Below are positions 1 to 13,073 of a DNA stretch of 64,000 nucleotides, one piece after another. The notes under the pieces are model-generated. The model saw nothing but the letters and a program-made list of their open reading frames with translations, ran no database searches and had not been told where the DNA came from. The position numbers and the translations under genes were made by a program. Each line of letters opens with the position of its first letter. Positions within the stretch are counted from its first letter, which is position 1. This DNA is from Amylostereum areolatum (lineage: Eukaryota > Basidiomycota > Agaricomycetes > Russulales > Stereaceae). The stretch is from assembly GCA_012932865.1 (NCBI GenBank), contig SAXG01000053.1, forward strand, positions 270,770 through 334,769, read 5' to 3'.

Positions 1-3000
1 CGGGGCCGCGCCCATCAACCTTCACTTCAACGCCGGCTCAAAAGACACCGCCGAAGAGATCCTCATCAAGCTCGAAGCCTCCCGCGCCATCGCCAGAGGC
101 TCCACCGACCTCGAACCAGAGGCTTCCTCCAGCGCGCTCTCCCCATCCTCCCCCGACCGATCCGCCAGTCCCGGAAAGAAGGGCGTACACTTCGCCGCGA
201 CGGAGGCGATCATCCCCACGGCGGACGAAGAGGAGGACGTCGCGCCACCGGCGCATGCGAACGGGGATGCTCAGGACGGCGACGCCGCGGTCGCCCTGTA
301 CGACTTCGACGCGCAAGGCGAGGACGAGCTGACGGTGAAGGAAGGCGAGCCGCTGTGGATCGTGGAACAGGACTCGGAAGAGTGGTGGAAGTGCCGCAAC
401 GTCCATGGCCACGAGGGCGTCGTTCCCGCGTCCTACATCGAGGTACGGCTCTCTCACCCGGCATCTACGTCCTCGTGACAAACATTGTCGTAGCCCACCG
501 GTCCCTTGCGGCCCAAACCGGCCCCCGTGGCAGTCGAAGACGACGACGAAGACGACTCCGCCGCCCACGAGGTAGAAGAGCGGGCTGCAGCGGCGAAAGT
601 TGCACAGGACGCTGCCGCCGCCGAGAAGCGCAGGAAAGAGAAACTGGAGCGCGAACAACGCGCGAAGGCGGCCGCGGCGGCTGCTGAGGCGGAAGCGGAG
701 AAGAAGCGCAAGGAAAGAGAGGCGCGCGAGAGGGAGAAGAAGCAGCGAGAAAGGGAGGAGAGGGCGAAGGAGGAGGCCGCGGCCCATACGTGCGTTCGCC
801 CAACCCTCTCAGGCTTGCCCCGCTCACGCGTCCGCTCAGATCCGGGAAGCAGAAGGAGAGCCGCGCGTCGGTCGAAAAGCGTGAGTGGCGAGCGTTCGTC
901 GTCGGGCCTGTCGCTGACCTTGACAATACAGGCGGACCTCCCCCGGCAGAGATGACGCGGGTCTGGCACGACCGCAGCGGCCAATTCCGCGTCGAGGCCG
1001 CCTTCCTCGGGTACAAGAACGGCATGATCAGACTACACAAGGTCAACGGCGTCGTGATCGAGGTCCCGTCCGAGAAGATGTCCGTGGAGGACATGCGCTA
1101 CGTCGAGAAGATCACGGACCCCAGGAAAGCGTCCGGCGGGCCCAAGTCGCACACCACCGACGAAGACGACGAGCCGCTGGCCAGCCGGCGCGACTCGCTC
1201 AAAGCCTCCCCCGCCAAATCCCAACCCCAACCTCAACGCTCGCAGACGTCGCCCATGCCGCCCAAGGGCCCGAAGATCGACTGGTTCGAGTTCTTCCTCA
1301 ACGCGGGCTGCGACCTCGACGACTGCACGCGGTACGCGTCCTCCTTCGAGCGCGACAAGATCGACGAGACGCTGCTGCCGGACATCACGGACGGCACCAT
1401 GCGCTCGCTCGGCCTGCGCGAGGGCGACATCATCCGCGTCCAGAAGGCGATCGAGCTCCGCCATCCGAAGCCGGCCAAGGGCGGCGCGGACCAGAGTCGC
1501 AAGGACGAGGAGCTGCTGGACGGGAAGGCGTCTCCGGGGGCACACAACCTGTTCACGACGCCCGGCGGCGGGCTCAAAAACACGCGTAGAGGTCGTCCGA
1601 CGAAGAGCACGAGCGTGCCCGCTCTCGTCGACATCAACGCCATCTCGAACGCGTCGGAGCACATCCAACGCACCACCACCCCGCAAGCCTCCAGTCCCGG
1701 CGTCACGTCTCCCGTCCAAGCTCCCCCGCGAACGGGCTCTGCGTTGGCTGCCGCAAGCGGCTTCGACGACGATGCGTGGACGAACAGGCCAAGCTCGACG
1801 AAACCCATCACGCCTACGCCCACCGCGCAACCGCAACGAGCACCGTCCGCGCCTCCGGCTCCAGCCCCTCCTCCAGCACCCACTCCCCCCGCCGCTCCTG
1901 CCTCCGTCCCCCCGCCCGCGCCCCCCGCCCCCAACCACGCCCCCAATCTCGCCAAGACGACGGAATCCGACATCTTCGACCAGCTCGCCCGCCTCAGCCA
2001 GCTCCGCGTGCAGAGCCCGGCCGTGACGCCCCAGCAAACGCCGCCCGCACCGACACCGGTCCTCTCGCCGCCGCCCGCGGGCTACCACGCCGGTCTGGGC
2101 GTCGGCGCGTCCCCCTCTCCGCTCGGACAGCACCTCCAAGCGCAACAGACCGGGTTCCTGCCCCGCCCGCAATCGCAGAACGCGCCCCGCGGCCCTCTCG
2201 CGCCCGTGCCGAGCAACCAGAGCCTGCTGCAGCCGCTCATCCCGACCCAGACGGGCTTCAACGGCTTCGTCCCGACGCGCCCGACGTCGTTCCAGCCTCA
2301 GCAGCAGCAACAACAGCAACCTTCCTTCCTCGCCTCCCAGCCCACAGGCTTCCAGCCGCAAGGCTTCCCGAGTCAAGGCTTCCAGAGTCAAGGCTTCCCG
2401 AGTCAAGGCTTCCAGCCCACCTCGCCGTTCATCGCGCCCCAGCCCACCGGGTTCGCCAACACGGGTCCACTGGGACCGCAGCCAACCGGGTTCAACCCGA
2501 GTCCGCTCGCGCCCCAGCCGACGGGGTTCAACCCTGGCGGCGGCTTCGGTGGCCAGTTCAACAACAACGGGTTCGGTCATTCGGCGTCCGCGCCCCCCGT
2601 GCCCTCCCTTCCCCAGAACAACTTCGGACAGCTGCAGCCACGTAAGCCTCTTTCTGTTTTGTTTTTTTTCGATTGGTTTGGTTTTGGTTTGGTTGGGGTG
2701 CGCGTGCTGACGTTCGCGATGTAGAACCGACAGGGTTCAACCCTGGCTTCGCGCCGGGCACCGTCCCGTTCAACCCGCAACCGCCCGCTGGCAAGGACAC
2801 CACGCCGGCGAACATCTTCGCGCAGATGAAGGCGGGCAACTTCGGGGACGAGTCTGCTCCCCAAGGTGCTGGTGCGTACTACTTGTTTTCGGGTTTCCTG
2901 TTTCTTTCCTTTCTTCGGGAAGGTACTGATGTCGTCCTCCGCCGGTTGTCGCAGACAAATACAATGCCCTTCGCACTAACAGTGAGTTGTCATCCATCCT

Positions 3001-3119
3001 CCTTGCGATCGTCCTCTGTCTGATACGATGTTCGCCGCACAGCCGCACCATTGACTGCACAGCCGACAGGGTGGGGGTACAGTGGTGTCCCCGGCGGCTA
3101 CCCAGGATATCAAGGCTGA
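1..3119 (+). CDS. SLA1: Actin cytoskeleton-regulatory protein Sla1, 5'-truncated
   Basis: Endocytic coat adaptor linking cargo and clathrin to Arp2/3 actin assembly at cortical patches. The window opens inside the gene, so the first SH3 domains are missing. Visible in order: an SH3 domain (ALYDFDAQGEDELTV... EEWWKCRN, about nt 290-440); a Lys/Glu/Ala-rich coiled stretch (540-785); the Sla1 homology domain SHD1 (WHDRSGQFRVEAAFLGY, 965-1130); a SAM-like SHD2 (WFEFFLNAGCDLDDC, 1280-1460); a Pro/Ala-rich linker; and a C-terminal series of QPTGF/QTGF repeats (2150-3100), typical of Sla1 and used for binding End3/Pan1. Likely introns lie near 442-492, 788-838, 882-931, 2642-2724, 2870-2954 and 2982-3043. 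The last exon reads QPTGWGYSGV and ends at TGA 3117-3119. Exact splice sites are inferred by eye; family assignment is strong. Confidence 0.9.
2340..2424 (+). repeat. Short in-frame tandem repeat, GFPSQ/GFQSQ
   Basis: About four copies of a 15-bp unit (cttcccgagtcaagg and variants) encode a G-F-[PQ]-[SP]-Q run inside the Sla1 C-terminal repeat region. It probably varies in length between strains. Confidence 0.7.
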
Positions 3120-3508
3120 ACTTGTCGTTCTCGTTCCATTGTTTTCGCTCGTTTTCTTAGGACTCTTTTTTTCCTCCGTAATGTCTCTGCTCGCATCCAT
3201 CTCTCGTTCTTTACCATCTAAGTATCCATCCACGGTCTTATCTTACCTCGCTCCCCTCGTTCTCAGCCTTTCTGAATACAGCCACACGTTCACCTATCGT
3301 TCGACGTTCCCACCCCTCCACTGCGCGGCTTGCGTTCCGCCGTTCAGGCTATTATCCCCGGAATCCAGAAAAAGAAGAGTGTAAATGCTGGCGATACATG
3401 TGCGAGAGAGCAATAATTAAGCGACGATATAAAAGACGGGGTACGAATGAACAACACATGCAAGACGAGGACGGTGATAAAGTCGGTAAAAGTGCGTAAA
3501 GATCAGTG
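3120..3508. other. Convergent intergenic region, SLA1/SEC7 3' ends
   Basis: The 3' ends of SLA1 (+) and SEC7 (-) face each other here. The plus strand after the SLA1 stop is T-rich, as expected of a 3' UTR. I see no supported gene. Confidence 0.6.
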
Positions 3509-6500
3509 TCATGACCGCTCTACGATGCCCTGCGCATATCCAACACGGAGGAAATAGTCCTTCAGGCCTTCGCGGACGTCAGGGGAGGTGTCGCGCGCCA
3601 GCAGTTCGGCCGCGACGGGGTATATCGCAGGGAGGTATCGCATGAACTGGGATGGGACGGGTCAGGGCAGTGTGAGGACAAGAGAGGAGACGACGCACAG
3701 CCCTGTCATCCAGCTTGCAAAAGCCCTGCAGGATCTCGGCCACGACCGGGGTCCATGCCGCGATATTTTTGGCCTGCGTGTCCGCGCGAAGCCTGGTGTA
3801 GTCCTGGAGGACACCCAACCCGAGTCTGGGGCAACAAATGTTCATATTAGCGGGTGCAGGAGGGCGCTGGGCGAGGAAAGAACATACGGCAGCAATCGGT
3901 CTGCCACTTGGGGACGTGCCGCCTGGTGTTCCGGTCGAGGGTCGAAGTACATCAAGGACAGGATATGAACGAGGGTGGACGCGCTGCTCGACTCCTGCTT
4001 CAACAAGTTCGGCAGGTGCTTCATGAAGCCTGCGGGATCGCGTCAGCATCGCCCCGACCCAGGAAATCCGCCTGAGCACTTACCAACTCTCCAAAGCCCA
4101 GTCCGGAGTTCCTTGTCCTCATTGAACATCCGCGCGAACTGGTAGCTGTGGTCCAACACGCCCATCAGCCGAAGCAGGTGCTCCGGCGGGATCGTCTGGT
4201 ACACCTCGTCGTTCCGGAGGAGCTCGTTCGTCGTCTCGATGAGCAGCAGCTGCAGCACGCATTTGACGATGATCTGCTTGAAAATCCGTCGTCGGTCGTT
4301 CAGCGTCGTCTTCGTGGTGATCTTCGTGCTTGTCCTGATGAGAGGGTGAGAGTGGTGCTGGAAGGATGGTCTGGCCGTCGGCGTCTGTGCGAAAGTCAGC
4401 GTCACCAATGCCGCGATAGAAGCATACGCACCTGTAGAGTCTGGAACTTCATGGTGGGGGGCTATCGATCTCCACCCGAAGGCTCTCGTCGAAGAGCTGA
4501 TGGGGCGTCGTCGTCTTGAACAGCCTGACGAAGGTGGAGGCGACCCTCTCCCAACGCGCCGGACTGAGCTTCTTGACGTTGTTCTCCAGGAGTTGCTGCA
4601 GGCACGAAGTGCCTATCCTCGCTAGGGTGTCGTTTTCTGTTTTCTCCCCGTCAGCCTGTGCCGCAAATCAAGAAAAGGCGGGGGTGACACACCTTGACAG
4701 ATGCAAACGCATAACAGATCAAGCAACCCGTCCAAGAACCGTTCCAGGATCTCGAAGTAGAATGTGTACAAATCGATCAGGTCGCGCAATGCCTGGATCA
4801 TTGTTGTCGACAGCCACACGCTCATGTCCTCCTGTGTGCTGAACCGAGATATATCCTGACTTGACTTCAGCACCGCGAAGATCGGGAACAAAAGCTCCTG
4901 CGTGACCGTGTCCCAGAACTCTACCGGGAACGACGCGCCGTACTTCTTGAGCGTGCTGAATAGCGAATCCAATGCTCTGGAAGAATAATTAGTTCTCGTC
5001 GTCTACGCCACAGTGACCTTTGACACTTACAGCCGCCGTACTTCCAGATCCTCCCCGTTCATGATCACATCGTAGAAACTGAATAGGACCGGGAACCAGT
5101 ATTTGATCATCGGGTCGTCCGCCCCGGCAACCATCGCGCCCGACTCCGTCAATCCACATTCGGGAGTATGCAGCATGATTGGGATGATGCCCCGCAGCAT
5201 GGCGATGGCCAAAAGACTGATCTTCTGGTACTTGCTTACTTTGCAGAAGTCGGTGACGCACACAGTGAGGTCCGCGAACGCGCCATAGCGCACGATATCC
5301 AGGAAGTGCTCCTTGTTGATCCTTGTTACGATTTCGAAGGCGGAGTTAGCGATTCGTTCTGCCAGCAAAGGTTAACGGATCGAGTCCATGGCATCGTCCG
5401 AAAAAAGAAGCGCAGACATACCTGTAAGTACCCTGGATGCCACAGAGAACACGCCAAACATTGTTCGCCAGCCGGAACGCATGTTCTGAACGCGAGCCTG
5501 GATCATCTGCTGAAGACATTGCAACACCTACAGAGACAGAAGGTCTGTCAGCGAAATCGTACCACCAGAAACAGGGTCCGTACCATATCCCGGACGTCAG
5601 GGTTGTTGTTGTGCGTCATGGTATACTCGAACGGTTTCAAGAAGTCCTTTTGGAATTTGAAGTGCGGGAGCTCCTCCTTCTCCAAGAAGCGCATAGGCCA
5701 GCTGCCTCAAGGAGTCCAAAGCAAAGAATCCAACGTGCGGATTGCTGTGACAGCATACCTAATCGTCCGTGCCTTAGCTCCCCTGATTGAATAGATGGAA
5801 ACACCGGAGCCTACCTGGTTGAAGTGCTCCCCGAGGATGTCCCAGAGATTTGACCACTCAAGACGGAATACGATTCATGTTGTAGTATGAGATCTCCACG
5901 AGTTTTTGCAAGCTGAACAGCCTTGGATGTTGAGACATGCCCGAGGACTGGATCTCTTCCCAGGAGATAGCACACAATGCTTGGACGAAGTCGACGATGG
6001 CCGGTCTATCGCGTAACGATCAGGCTCCCGTCATAAGACAGAATATAGAAGAACGACTTACTCCTGACAAATAGTGGCTGAGTGAGAACACCATGTCCGC
6101 TGCGACAGTGATATGCGTAGATCGACTCTCGTTGGCCAGCTCCTCGTTGGGAAGTTTCCTCTGTCTACTACGATGATGAGTACAAGGCGACAGTCAAGGA
6201 GAAAGTCAACCCCACGTACCCCTTCCTCGCGTCGGGAACGTCGACACCACTGCTGATCAACTGCATATGTTCCAGCTCGCTCACGCACGACAAGACCTCG
6301 CGCCAGGACCCCTTCAAGTTGTTCCCCTCCGTGACCGCGATGTCGAGCAACGCCTTGATCGCCTCCATGTTCTTGGTCTTCATCTCCCCTAGGTTGTTGA
6401 GGAAGGTGAACTTGGCGAGCGTCGTCACGAACGCGTTTCGCTCGAGTTCGAGGTCGAAGAAACACACGATGCGGATCGCGTTCTTGAATCCATCCAGACA

Positions 6501-9500
6501 GAGTACCACGATTTCGAGGTCATCCGTCTCGTGAAGCGGGCCCGAGAGCGCAGCTAGGAAGGAAAGCCACACGACTTCGAACATAGGCTTGACGTGGACG
6601 AAATGCGAGGCGCTGTAGAAATGGTCAAGGGCACCCTTGGAGCCTTTTCGTTGCGAGCGCATCATGGTCTTGAATAACGCCTGCATGACACTTGTCAGCC
6701 TGCGTGTCCAGAAATTTTTAGAAAAGGGAGCATGCCTCAGTTTTGTTAGCCATCCCGTTCGATTGGAGCATATAGGCCTCCCGCTGAAGATCTCTGCCGA
6801 CAGTGGCTAGGGCGTTGGCCAGCCCAGGTCCCGCGGGGGTAACGGAGCCTAAGCTCGCGTCGACTTCATCTTGCATTCTGATCTCGTTGCTAGTGATCTC
6901 GTCGAAGATGGAGGACAGCAGCTCTTCCGGGAGGTCAGCACCGTCGTTGATTCCACGGTTGTTCTTGACGAAGTCTGCTTTGGTCATACGCTTCTTCACC
7001 TGGGGGTTGTGCGCGTCGGTGTTGAGCATGATAACCGAGTACGACAAAACGTAGGCGGAATCTACACGAAAATTGGCTCAGTAGCCTTTTCAGAATGGAT
7101 GAACACATACCGGCGTTGGCGAAGGGGGTCTGTGCATTGCCCTCGATGTAGCGCTCGGCGAACTTGAGCATGTATCGATCGATCTTCTGCGACTCGCCAG
7201 GGAGACGGAACGCTTGGAGGAACTTGCGGAGCGCGTCAACGAAAGCCATTCTCTCGCATGTCGATCATGTCAACGAAGCAGTGCATGATGGCAATGTTGG
7301 TCTCATCCCTGCACAGACGAACGCAAAGTGAGGAGCTTGGCGATGTGACGGTGAAGGGAGACGCACCCTTCCCCCAAGTACTCGCCGATCATAGCCTTGC
7401 TTAGACCGTCAGTCGTCAGAAGGAACTGCGCGATGTCCCGGGGATCACTGCTCGAGATGAAGCCGTTTTCGATGAGGAACTCTACGCCCTGTAAAACATT
7501 CATCAACATTATACTTTGACGGTGGATGAAATCAGCCTATGCACCCACCCGCTTCGCCTTGAAGTTGAATTTCTTGATCCCCTCCAGCAGCGTCGTTTTC
7601 TTCTGTTTTGCGCTCTCGAACCGACTAGGATCGTCCACAATGTCCGGGGTACCCTGCCTGACCATCTCGAGGCTCGTCCCCGAGGGCAACCTGTCGAGCG
7701 ACTGCGACGCTGCAGGAGTCATCCCATCTTGTCGCCCTTCGTCCATGCCGTTGGGTCTCGATGTTTCGCCACTTGCGTCCGCGGCCTTGCCAGAAGTAGT
7801 GCCCCAGGCAACAAGAGATCGAAGGACGGTGGCGAGTGTGTCCAGGCCTTGTCGGCGAAGTTGCTGCTCGGACTGTCCCAGGTTCGAAGTGTCGATGGTG
7901 CCAGTGGTCCCGAGAGCGGTGGTCGTCAGCGACGGTGCGACGTTCCCGTGCTGGACTTTGGTCGTCGGGGTGGCAGAAGGACTCATAGGGTCCGCGCTCT
8001 TGGGAGGGACAGAATTTGCTTGACCCGTGCTGCTTGCGAGCTTCGTTACAACGTTCATCAAGCTATGCAGTTGGTTCGTTAGTGCCACACCCATCCGCCC
8101 AGACGTGGAATGACGCACTGTTCGTAGATGTTATCTGGCGCATTGCTGTCACAGTCGTAGTTGATGTAGATGTCGACCAGTGCCTGCGGGTCCTGGCACA
8201 GTCGGTTCAGCATCGACATCATAACAGCTTTCTGCTTCAGCGTCGACGTCTTCATCTCCACAACGGGAAGGAAGATCTCATGGAACAAGATGCCGATCTC
8301 CTTCTTCATCTTCGTCCGTAGGCCCGCTATGACGCGCCAGAATATCTCGACGCTGATCTCAAACACCTGCGGGACAGGGCTGATCATGTTGCGGCTGAGG
8401 GTGAGACAGATGTAGTTGCTGGTCATGTCGATGAAGGATGTGGCGTCGTGGGACGAGCTCGAGTATACGATGGCGGAGGGTGAGTTGAAGACGTCCATAT
8501 GCGAGTTGAGGATGATCAGCACCATGTGCAGCGACAGCAGCTTCGTGCGCATCGAGTGTGACTTCAAGTCCCGCTCGCTGTATCTGCACGTCAGCCAGGA
8601 TTAGATCGACAAGCAGCAGCGCGCGTACCTCTCCGTGGTCAACGGCTTCATCGTCAGCTTGCACATCGCACGGCACACGAGAAAGGCGTCCTTGAGGAAC
8701 AGGTCGTTCGTCGTCAACTCCCGAGGCGGGCCGTGGCCGTTCGTGTGCGGTCCTGGAGCAGGCCGACGCCGGCGCTTCGCTGCATCCAAGATTAGTCTGC
8801 ATACGCAACAGATAGAGCACATCCATCACTCACAAGGGCGTCTGAACGCGGGGAATCTGGACATCTGAGGCCCCCGCTTCGTTCTCCGTTTCGCCGTTCT
8901 CACGCTTGGGCGAGGATGGGGTTTCGTCCCTCAGCTCCTGCGCATTCAGAGGCGGCGACAGCACCATAGACGGGGCGGGCTCCGGCGTGGCTGGGGTTGA
9001 TTGTGGCGGCTCCGAGGTCGGTGGCGCAACCTTGCAGCGCGAGAAGACGTGGTGGATCATCTGAGTCAGACCGCCTTGTGCGACCGTCTGGTTGACGGCG
9101 TCGGTGCTGGTCAGGAAGACGTTGTAGACCGCGCGCACGGCCTTGAGCAGGGAGGATTGGTGGACAAGCGTGGTGGGGGACAGGACGAGGGAGAGAAGCG
9201 CCTTGACCACCTGGAGCGAGACGGCATCCGCGGTCGTTTCTGTGTGGCATGCTGTGATCGTGTGCACGACCAGGTCGACGAGCGAAGGCGGCGGGAGGTT
9301 CGACTGCGAGGTTCTTCCGCCCGGTCCGGGAGAAGGCGGAGGAGAGGGGAGGGAGATCGGGTGGGTGGCGTTTTCCTCGACGAAGAAGGAATAGGAAATG
9401 AGCTTGGAGATGCAGTCCAGGCTGGCGATCATGAGCTTCTCGTTGCGCGTCTCGCACGCCAGCCGGAGCGGCTCGAAGATCTCGCGTGGGCTGTCGCCGC

Positions 9501-10284
9501 CCATGCCCGCCTTGATGAGCTCGAGCGCGCGATGCACGCTGTCCCGTAGGGGTGTCGAGCGCTTGGCTTCCTTGGACGCCGCGATCGTGTCCAGCGCCGT
9601 GGTGATGAGCACGGCGGAGACGTGGCTGCCCTTTCCTTGGGAGATGGTGAGGGAACGTCGGTGGGTGGATGTCGTGGGCACGTTGGCGAGAGACACGGTG
9701 GACTGTGCGGGCGAAAACGCGCCGTGGGTCCCGTTCACCGACGATGAGCGTTGAGAGTCCGCGAGGCTCTCTCGTCGACCGTGCAGTTCGAAAGGTTTTG
9801 CGGGCGGCGTCGGGGGTATGCGCGTTGATTCTGCGTCGGGGGTCGCGGGGAGGGATTGTCGGTGTAGCGCTTTGGCGACGACGACGTTGCGCACTTCAGA
9901 ATCGGGAGCCGGGAGGTTATCACGTACGTCCGAGGCCTCCCCGACCTTTGCCTCCACGGTGTTTCCTTCATCCTCCCGCGATTCCGTTTCGTCGACGTGG
10001 GCCGGCGTAGGGTTGGACACTGCGGGCGCTGATGTGTCGCCATCAGCGTCCTGGGTCGAGGGGAGCTCTGCCTTCGATGCCGTGGCCACTGGCGGAGACG
10101 AGTCCTGCGAGTCGGGAGGTGTATCGTGTCCGTTGGTCATGGACGACGCCTCCGAAGGTTCCTGGGAAGCGGGTGCAGCGGGAGTACTGGTTTCGGAGAC
10201 GACAAAGCCGTTTGCGCGGTCGGTGGGTTCTGCGATAGAGGGAGAGAGCGGTAGGGGAATAGAGGAGGCGAGGACGTCTTCCAT
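3509..10284 (-). CDS. SEC7: Sec7-family Arf guanine nucleotide exchange factor (BIG/Sec7 class)
   Basis: Large Golgi Arf-GEF that loads GTP on Arf1 for coat recruitment at the trans-Golgi. From the N-terminus: a Ser/Thr/Pro-rich disordered leader; DCB region ([20 protein letters not shown], about 9500); HUS region with [13 protein letters not shown] sequence (ISINYDCDS equivalent near 8150); linker rich in S/T/P (7560-8080); Sec7 catalytic domain (7390-6850) with the glutamic finger in [24 protein letters not shown], and [17 protein letters not shown]; then HDS1-4 helical repeats to the stop. At least a dozen introns. Stop is TGA at 3511-3509, after GIVERS. I chose the ATG at 10284 (MEDVLASS); an in-frame ATG at 10452 is possible. 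Three single-base insertions break the frame near 5695, 5865 and 7250 (see findings). Family assignment is certain, exon detail less so. Confidence 0.88.
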
Positions 10285-10585
10285 GGCGATGGCTGGGCGA
10301 CGTGCGCCGACGTGGGTGACGCGTCTGTTGGCGGGGACGACGAGGACGAGGGTGAGAACGCTGCGAGGGACGGCGAGCGCGGCGTCAGCGCACAGCTTTC
10401 CCACGCCCTTCGGCATTTTCCCCTGCAGCCTCAAACTTGAAGTCGCGAACATTTGAGCCTCTGAGGATACGATGCATTTGCTTCCGGGCTACGTCGAACC
10501 AATATATATACAAGAGCGACAGTGCGGTCCAATGCACTGAAACTATGCCGTACACATGCAATCCGGAATCTGAAATGAGTTGCTC

Positions 10586-12821
10586 TCACCAGTATACTCC
10601 AGGGGTACGTTCCCGTCGCTCTTCGCCCTCCTTCCCGAACATCTCCACATCAAAGTCCAAAGGTTTCAATACAACGTTCATCTGTAAAAAAAAAAAGTTC
10701 GGAAGAGTTGAACTTTCCCTCCATCGAAGCACTCACCGGAATCTCGTCCTTCCGCGTCACCTTCATGATGTCGACGAGAACGCTCTGGTCCACAACCGCT
10801 CCCGGAGGCGGTCTGAACGGCAAATTCACAGGCGTGAAAGGCGTGTGGCACTGCTCTGGTAAGACTGCGCTCTGTTCGACTGTACTCTTCGTGTCTTCCT
10901 TCGCGCGCACACGTCTGGTCGCTCGAGCCGTCTTGTAACACTCGCGAAGTACGATCGACATTGGGACAGTTGCCTGTACGCGTACGAACGACCGGTCAGG
11001 TTTTCCCGATATCTTGCTGCCAGAGACGTAGACTTACGCTTGTTTGAGCCGCGATCGCTGTTAGGATCGACGCCGCTGCACTCGCCTTCGTCGCGAAGAA
11101 CCCGAGCAGGAGGAAGGTCGTGATCGTGTACAACGCGCCCGAGTCCACAAAAACGCAGAAAAGCGCAATTGGATTGAGCCTGCTACGGTTTCCGTGGAGG
11201 TTGACCACCTTTGGTGTTGCCCACGCGTGCAGTGCGATGAGCAGTGTTCCGCCAAACTGTATCAGCAAGGTAAGTGATATTGATAGGAGATACCAGGCGG
11301 CGACGCGGCGTTCGAAGACCGTGTCCATGGAAGAAAGCTGTTTGAGGTTTGACAGGCCTATGACGGTGGATACTGTATGGGCAGATAGTTGAGTTGAATG
11401 ACGGTCGACAGGTGGATTCAACGCACCGAAGGCAGCGACGTTTAGGACAGCCTGCAATCAAGGGTTTCAACGTCCCAATGACGAAATGGAAGAACCGGAA
11501 ACGTACGAAGGGAAGCGACAGACGCCACTTCTTTTCCCATACAGCATACACACGCCAGATCTATAGTTGTGTTTGTTCATTGATGAACAGCGTGTGTAGA
11601 AACCCCAGTACCATGAACCAATCCCCGACTTGCACCTTTCCCTGCCTGTCAGCGCTGGTTGACCAGCTGACGGCCACGAATGGAAGGCTCACGTTGATAG
11701 GAGAGAAAGCCTCCTCTGCGACGTGATCTGGCGTCGCTTGGTCCAGTAGGAATGTGATCCCTGTGGGGGTTGTGAATCCCCGCAATAAATGTACGAGGAG
11801 CGAAATCATGTGGCCTGTGCACAGGCCGAGTTGAAGCACGATCATGACCAGCACGAATCTGCAAGTGGCACCATGATGCGTAGTAAGGAAGGCGGTCGCG
11901 GAGCACATTGTCGAAGGGACGTACTTGTTAGACCCTTTGAATCCGATTTTCTTGATCTGTAACACACACAAGACCGCCAATACGACACTACAGAAAGTGT
12001 GCGTTGCTTAGCTTCGAGTTCGTCGTTGAAAATGCTCGAGAAATGCATACTTGATGCCTGAGAAAGAAACAAGGAGTTACTTAGTAACAACAACGGCCGA
12101 CCGCCTGTAACTGCCGCAATTATGATCTCACCCCAGAGCGGTCCAGCAACCCATGAAGCCACGAGCGAGCGGAGACGGAAAGATACATCGGCACTGCCAG
12201 AATCCGACATGATGTCGACTGAATACCTCCAGGATAACTTGAATCGCGCAGAAGGTGAAGGTAGAATGGGGAGTTCAACTGTTCGAGGTGTCCGAGAAGG
12301 AAGCCTTTTATACACAACTTGAAGCATCGAATGGAAGGGGTGCTAGACATCGCCAAACCCATGATAGGAACAGAACGGCAGTGCTCCTCGGGGTCTACTT
12401 ACCAAGCACGTACTGATATACTGTGCGCATTCACTAGTCGGAATTGGAACGCGGGACCATGAATCGGCGGATACGTACCTCCTGGAGCTTGCCTTATACT
12501 CAGAACAACTGTCTTCTGAGAATAAGGTCAGCCACGGAGACTAGAGCTTGCCCATTCTGGCTTGATGAAACTGATCATTGGTGTATGCCAATTCCAGCAT
12601 CATTTCACTGCTCTACCGTCCAGGCCATCCAATGTTCGGATACTGAACACCTCCTGCTTCTTCAAGCACTTTGCTATAATACTTACCGCGAGGCTGTTCC
12701 ATCGGTAACCAGGTTCGGCTTATCGACACGAATATACAACGCACCAAAGTTGATCGGCGCGATGTTGGTTCCAGCGGAACATTGCACGAACAGCCTAAGC
12801 AGTGGGGGGACGACTGACTCA
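10586..12821 (-). CDS. Multi-pass membrane protein of an agaricomycete-specific 7TM-like family
   Basis: Unnamed integral membrane protein. Hydrophobic segments lie in several short exons: one at 11970-11750 (VLVMIVLQLGLCTGHMISLL), the family-typical loop GDWFMVLGFLHTLF with WRVYAVWEKKWR at 11640-11530, an LLSISLTLLIQFGGTLL helix (about 11290-11230), and VDSGALYTITTFLLLGFF (about 11140-11085). This order matches the many uncharacterised seven-helix proteins of mushroom genomes. The C-terminal exon follows a probable intron at 10685-10735 and reads PLDFDVEMFGKEGEE, ending at TGA 10588-10586. The 5' end is uncertain: the ATG at 12821 has a good context (CCGCCACCATG), but the family motif AGTNIAPINFGALY lies in another frame there. 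Function unknown; receptor or transporter roles are guesses. Confidence 0.55.
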
Positions 12822-13073
12822 TGGTGGCGGTCAACGTACTATTAGTGATTTTTCATATCCCGTCGGCATGAGCGGCATCCCATTTGATATCTACATATAT
12901 GGGCATATCATTGATCTGTCTAAATTACATAAATTCTAGCGAACTTGGTTCAACTGACTTCAACTTCAACGTTCAACCAACATAATTGCACCCCATCATC
13001 GTCTCGCTCTACTATAGTACTCACATTCGTTACTTACGCGTCACCACACCGACAAGCGTCAAGTTACGACCGA
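12822..13073. other. Divergent intergenic region, membrane protein/F-box gene
   Basis: AT-rich spacer between two divergent starts. It contains a tatatgg-type stretch around 12894-12902, but no promoter element I can assign with confidence. Confidence 0.4.

Noticed and set aside
1033..2580. 515-codon minus-strand frame opposite SLA1
   Set aside because: Arg/Gly/Leu-rich antisense of a GC-rich gene with no family resemblance.
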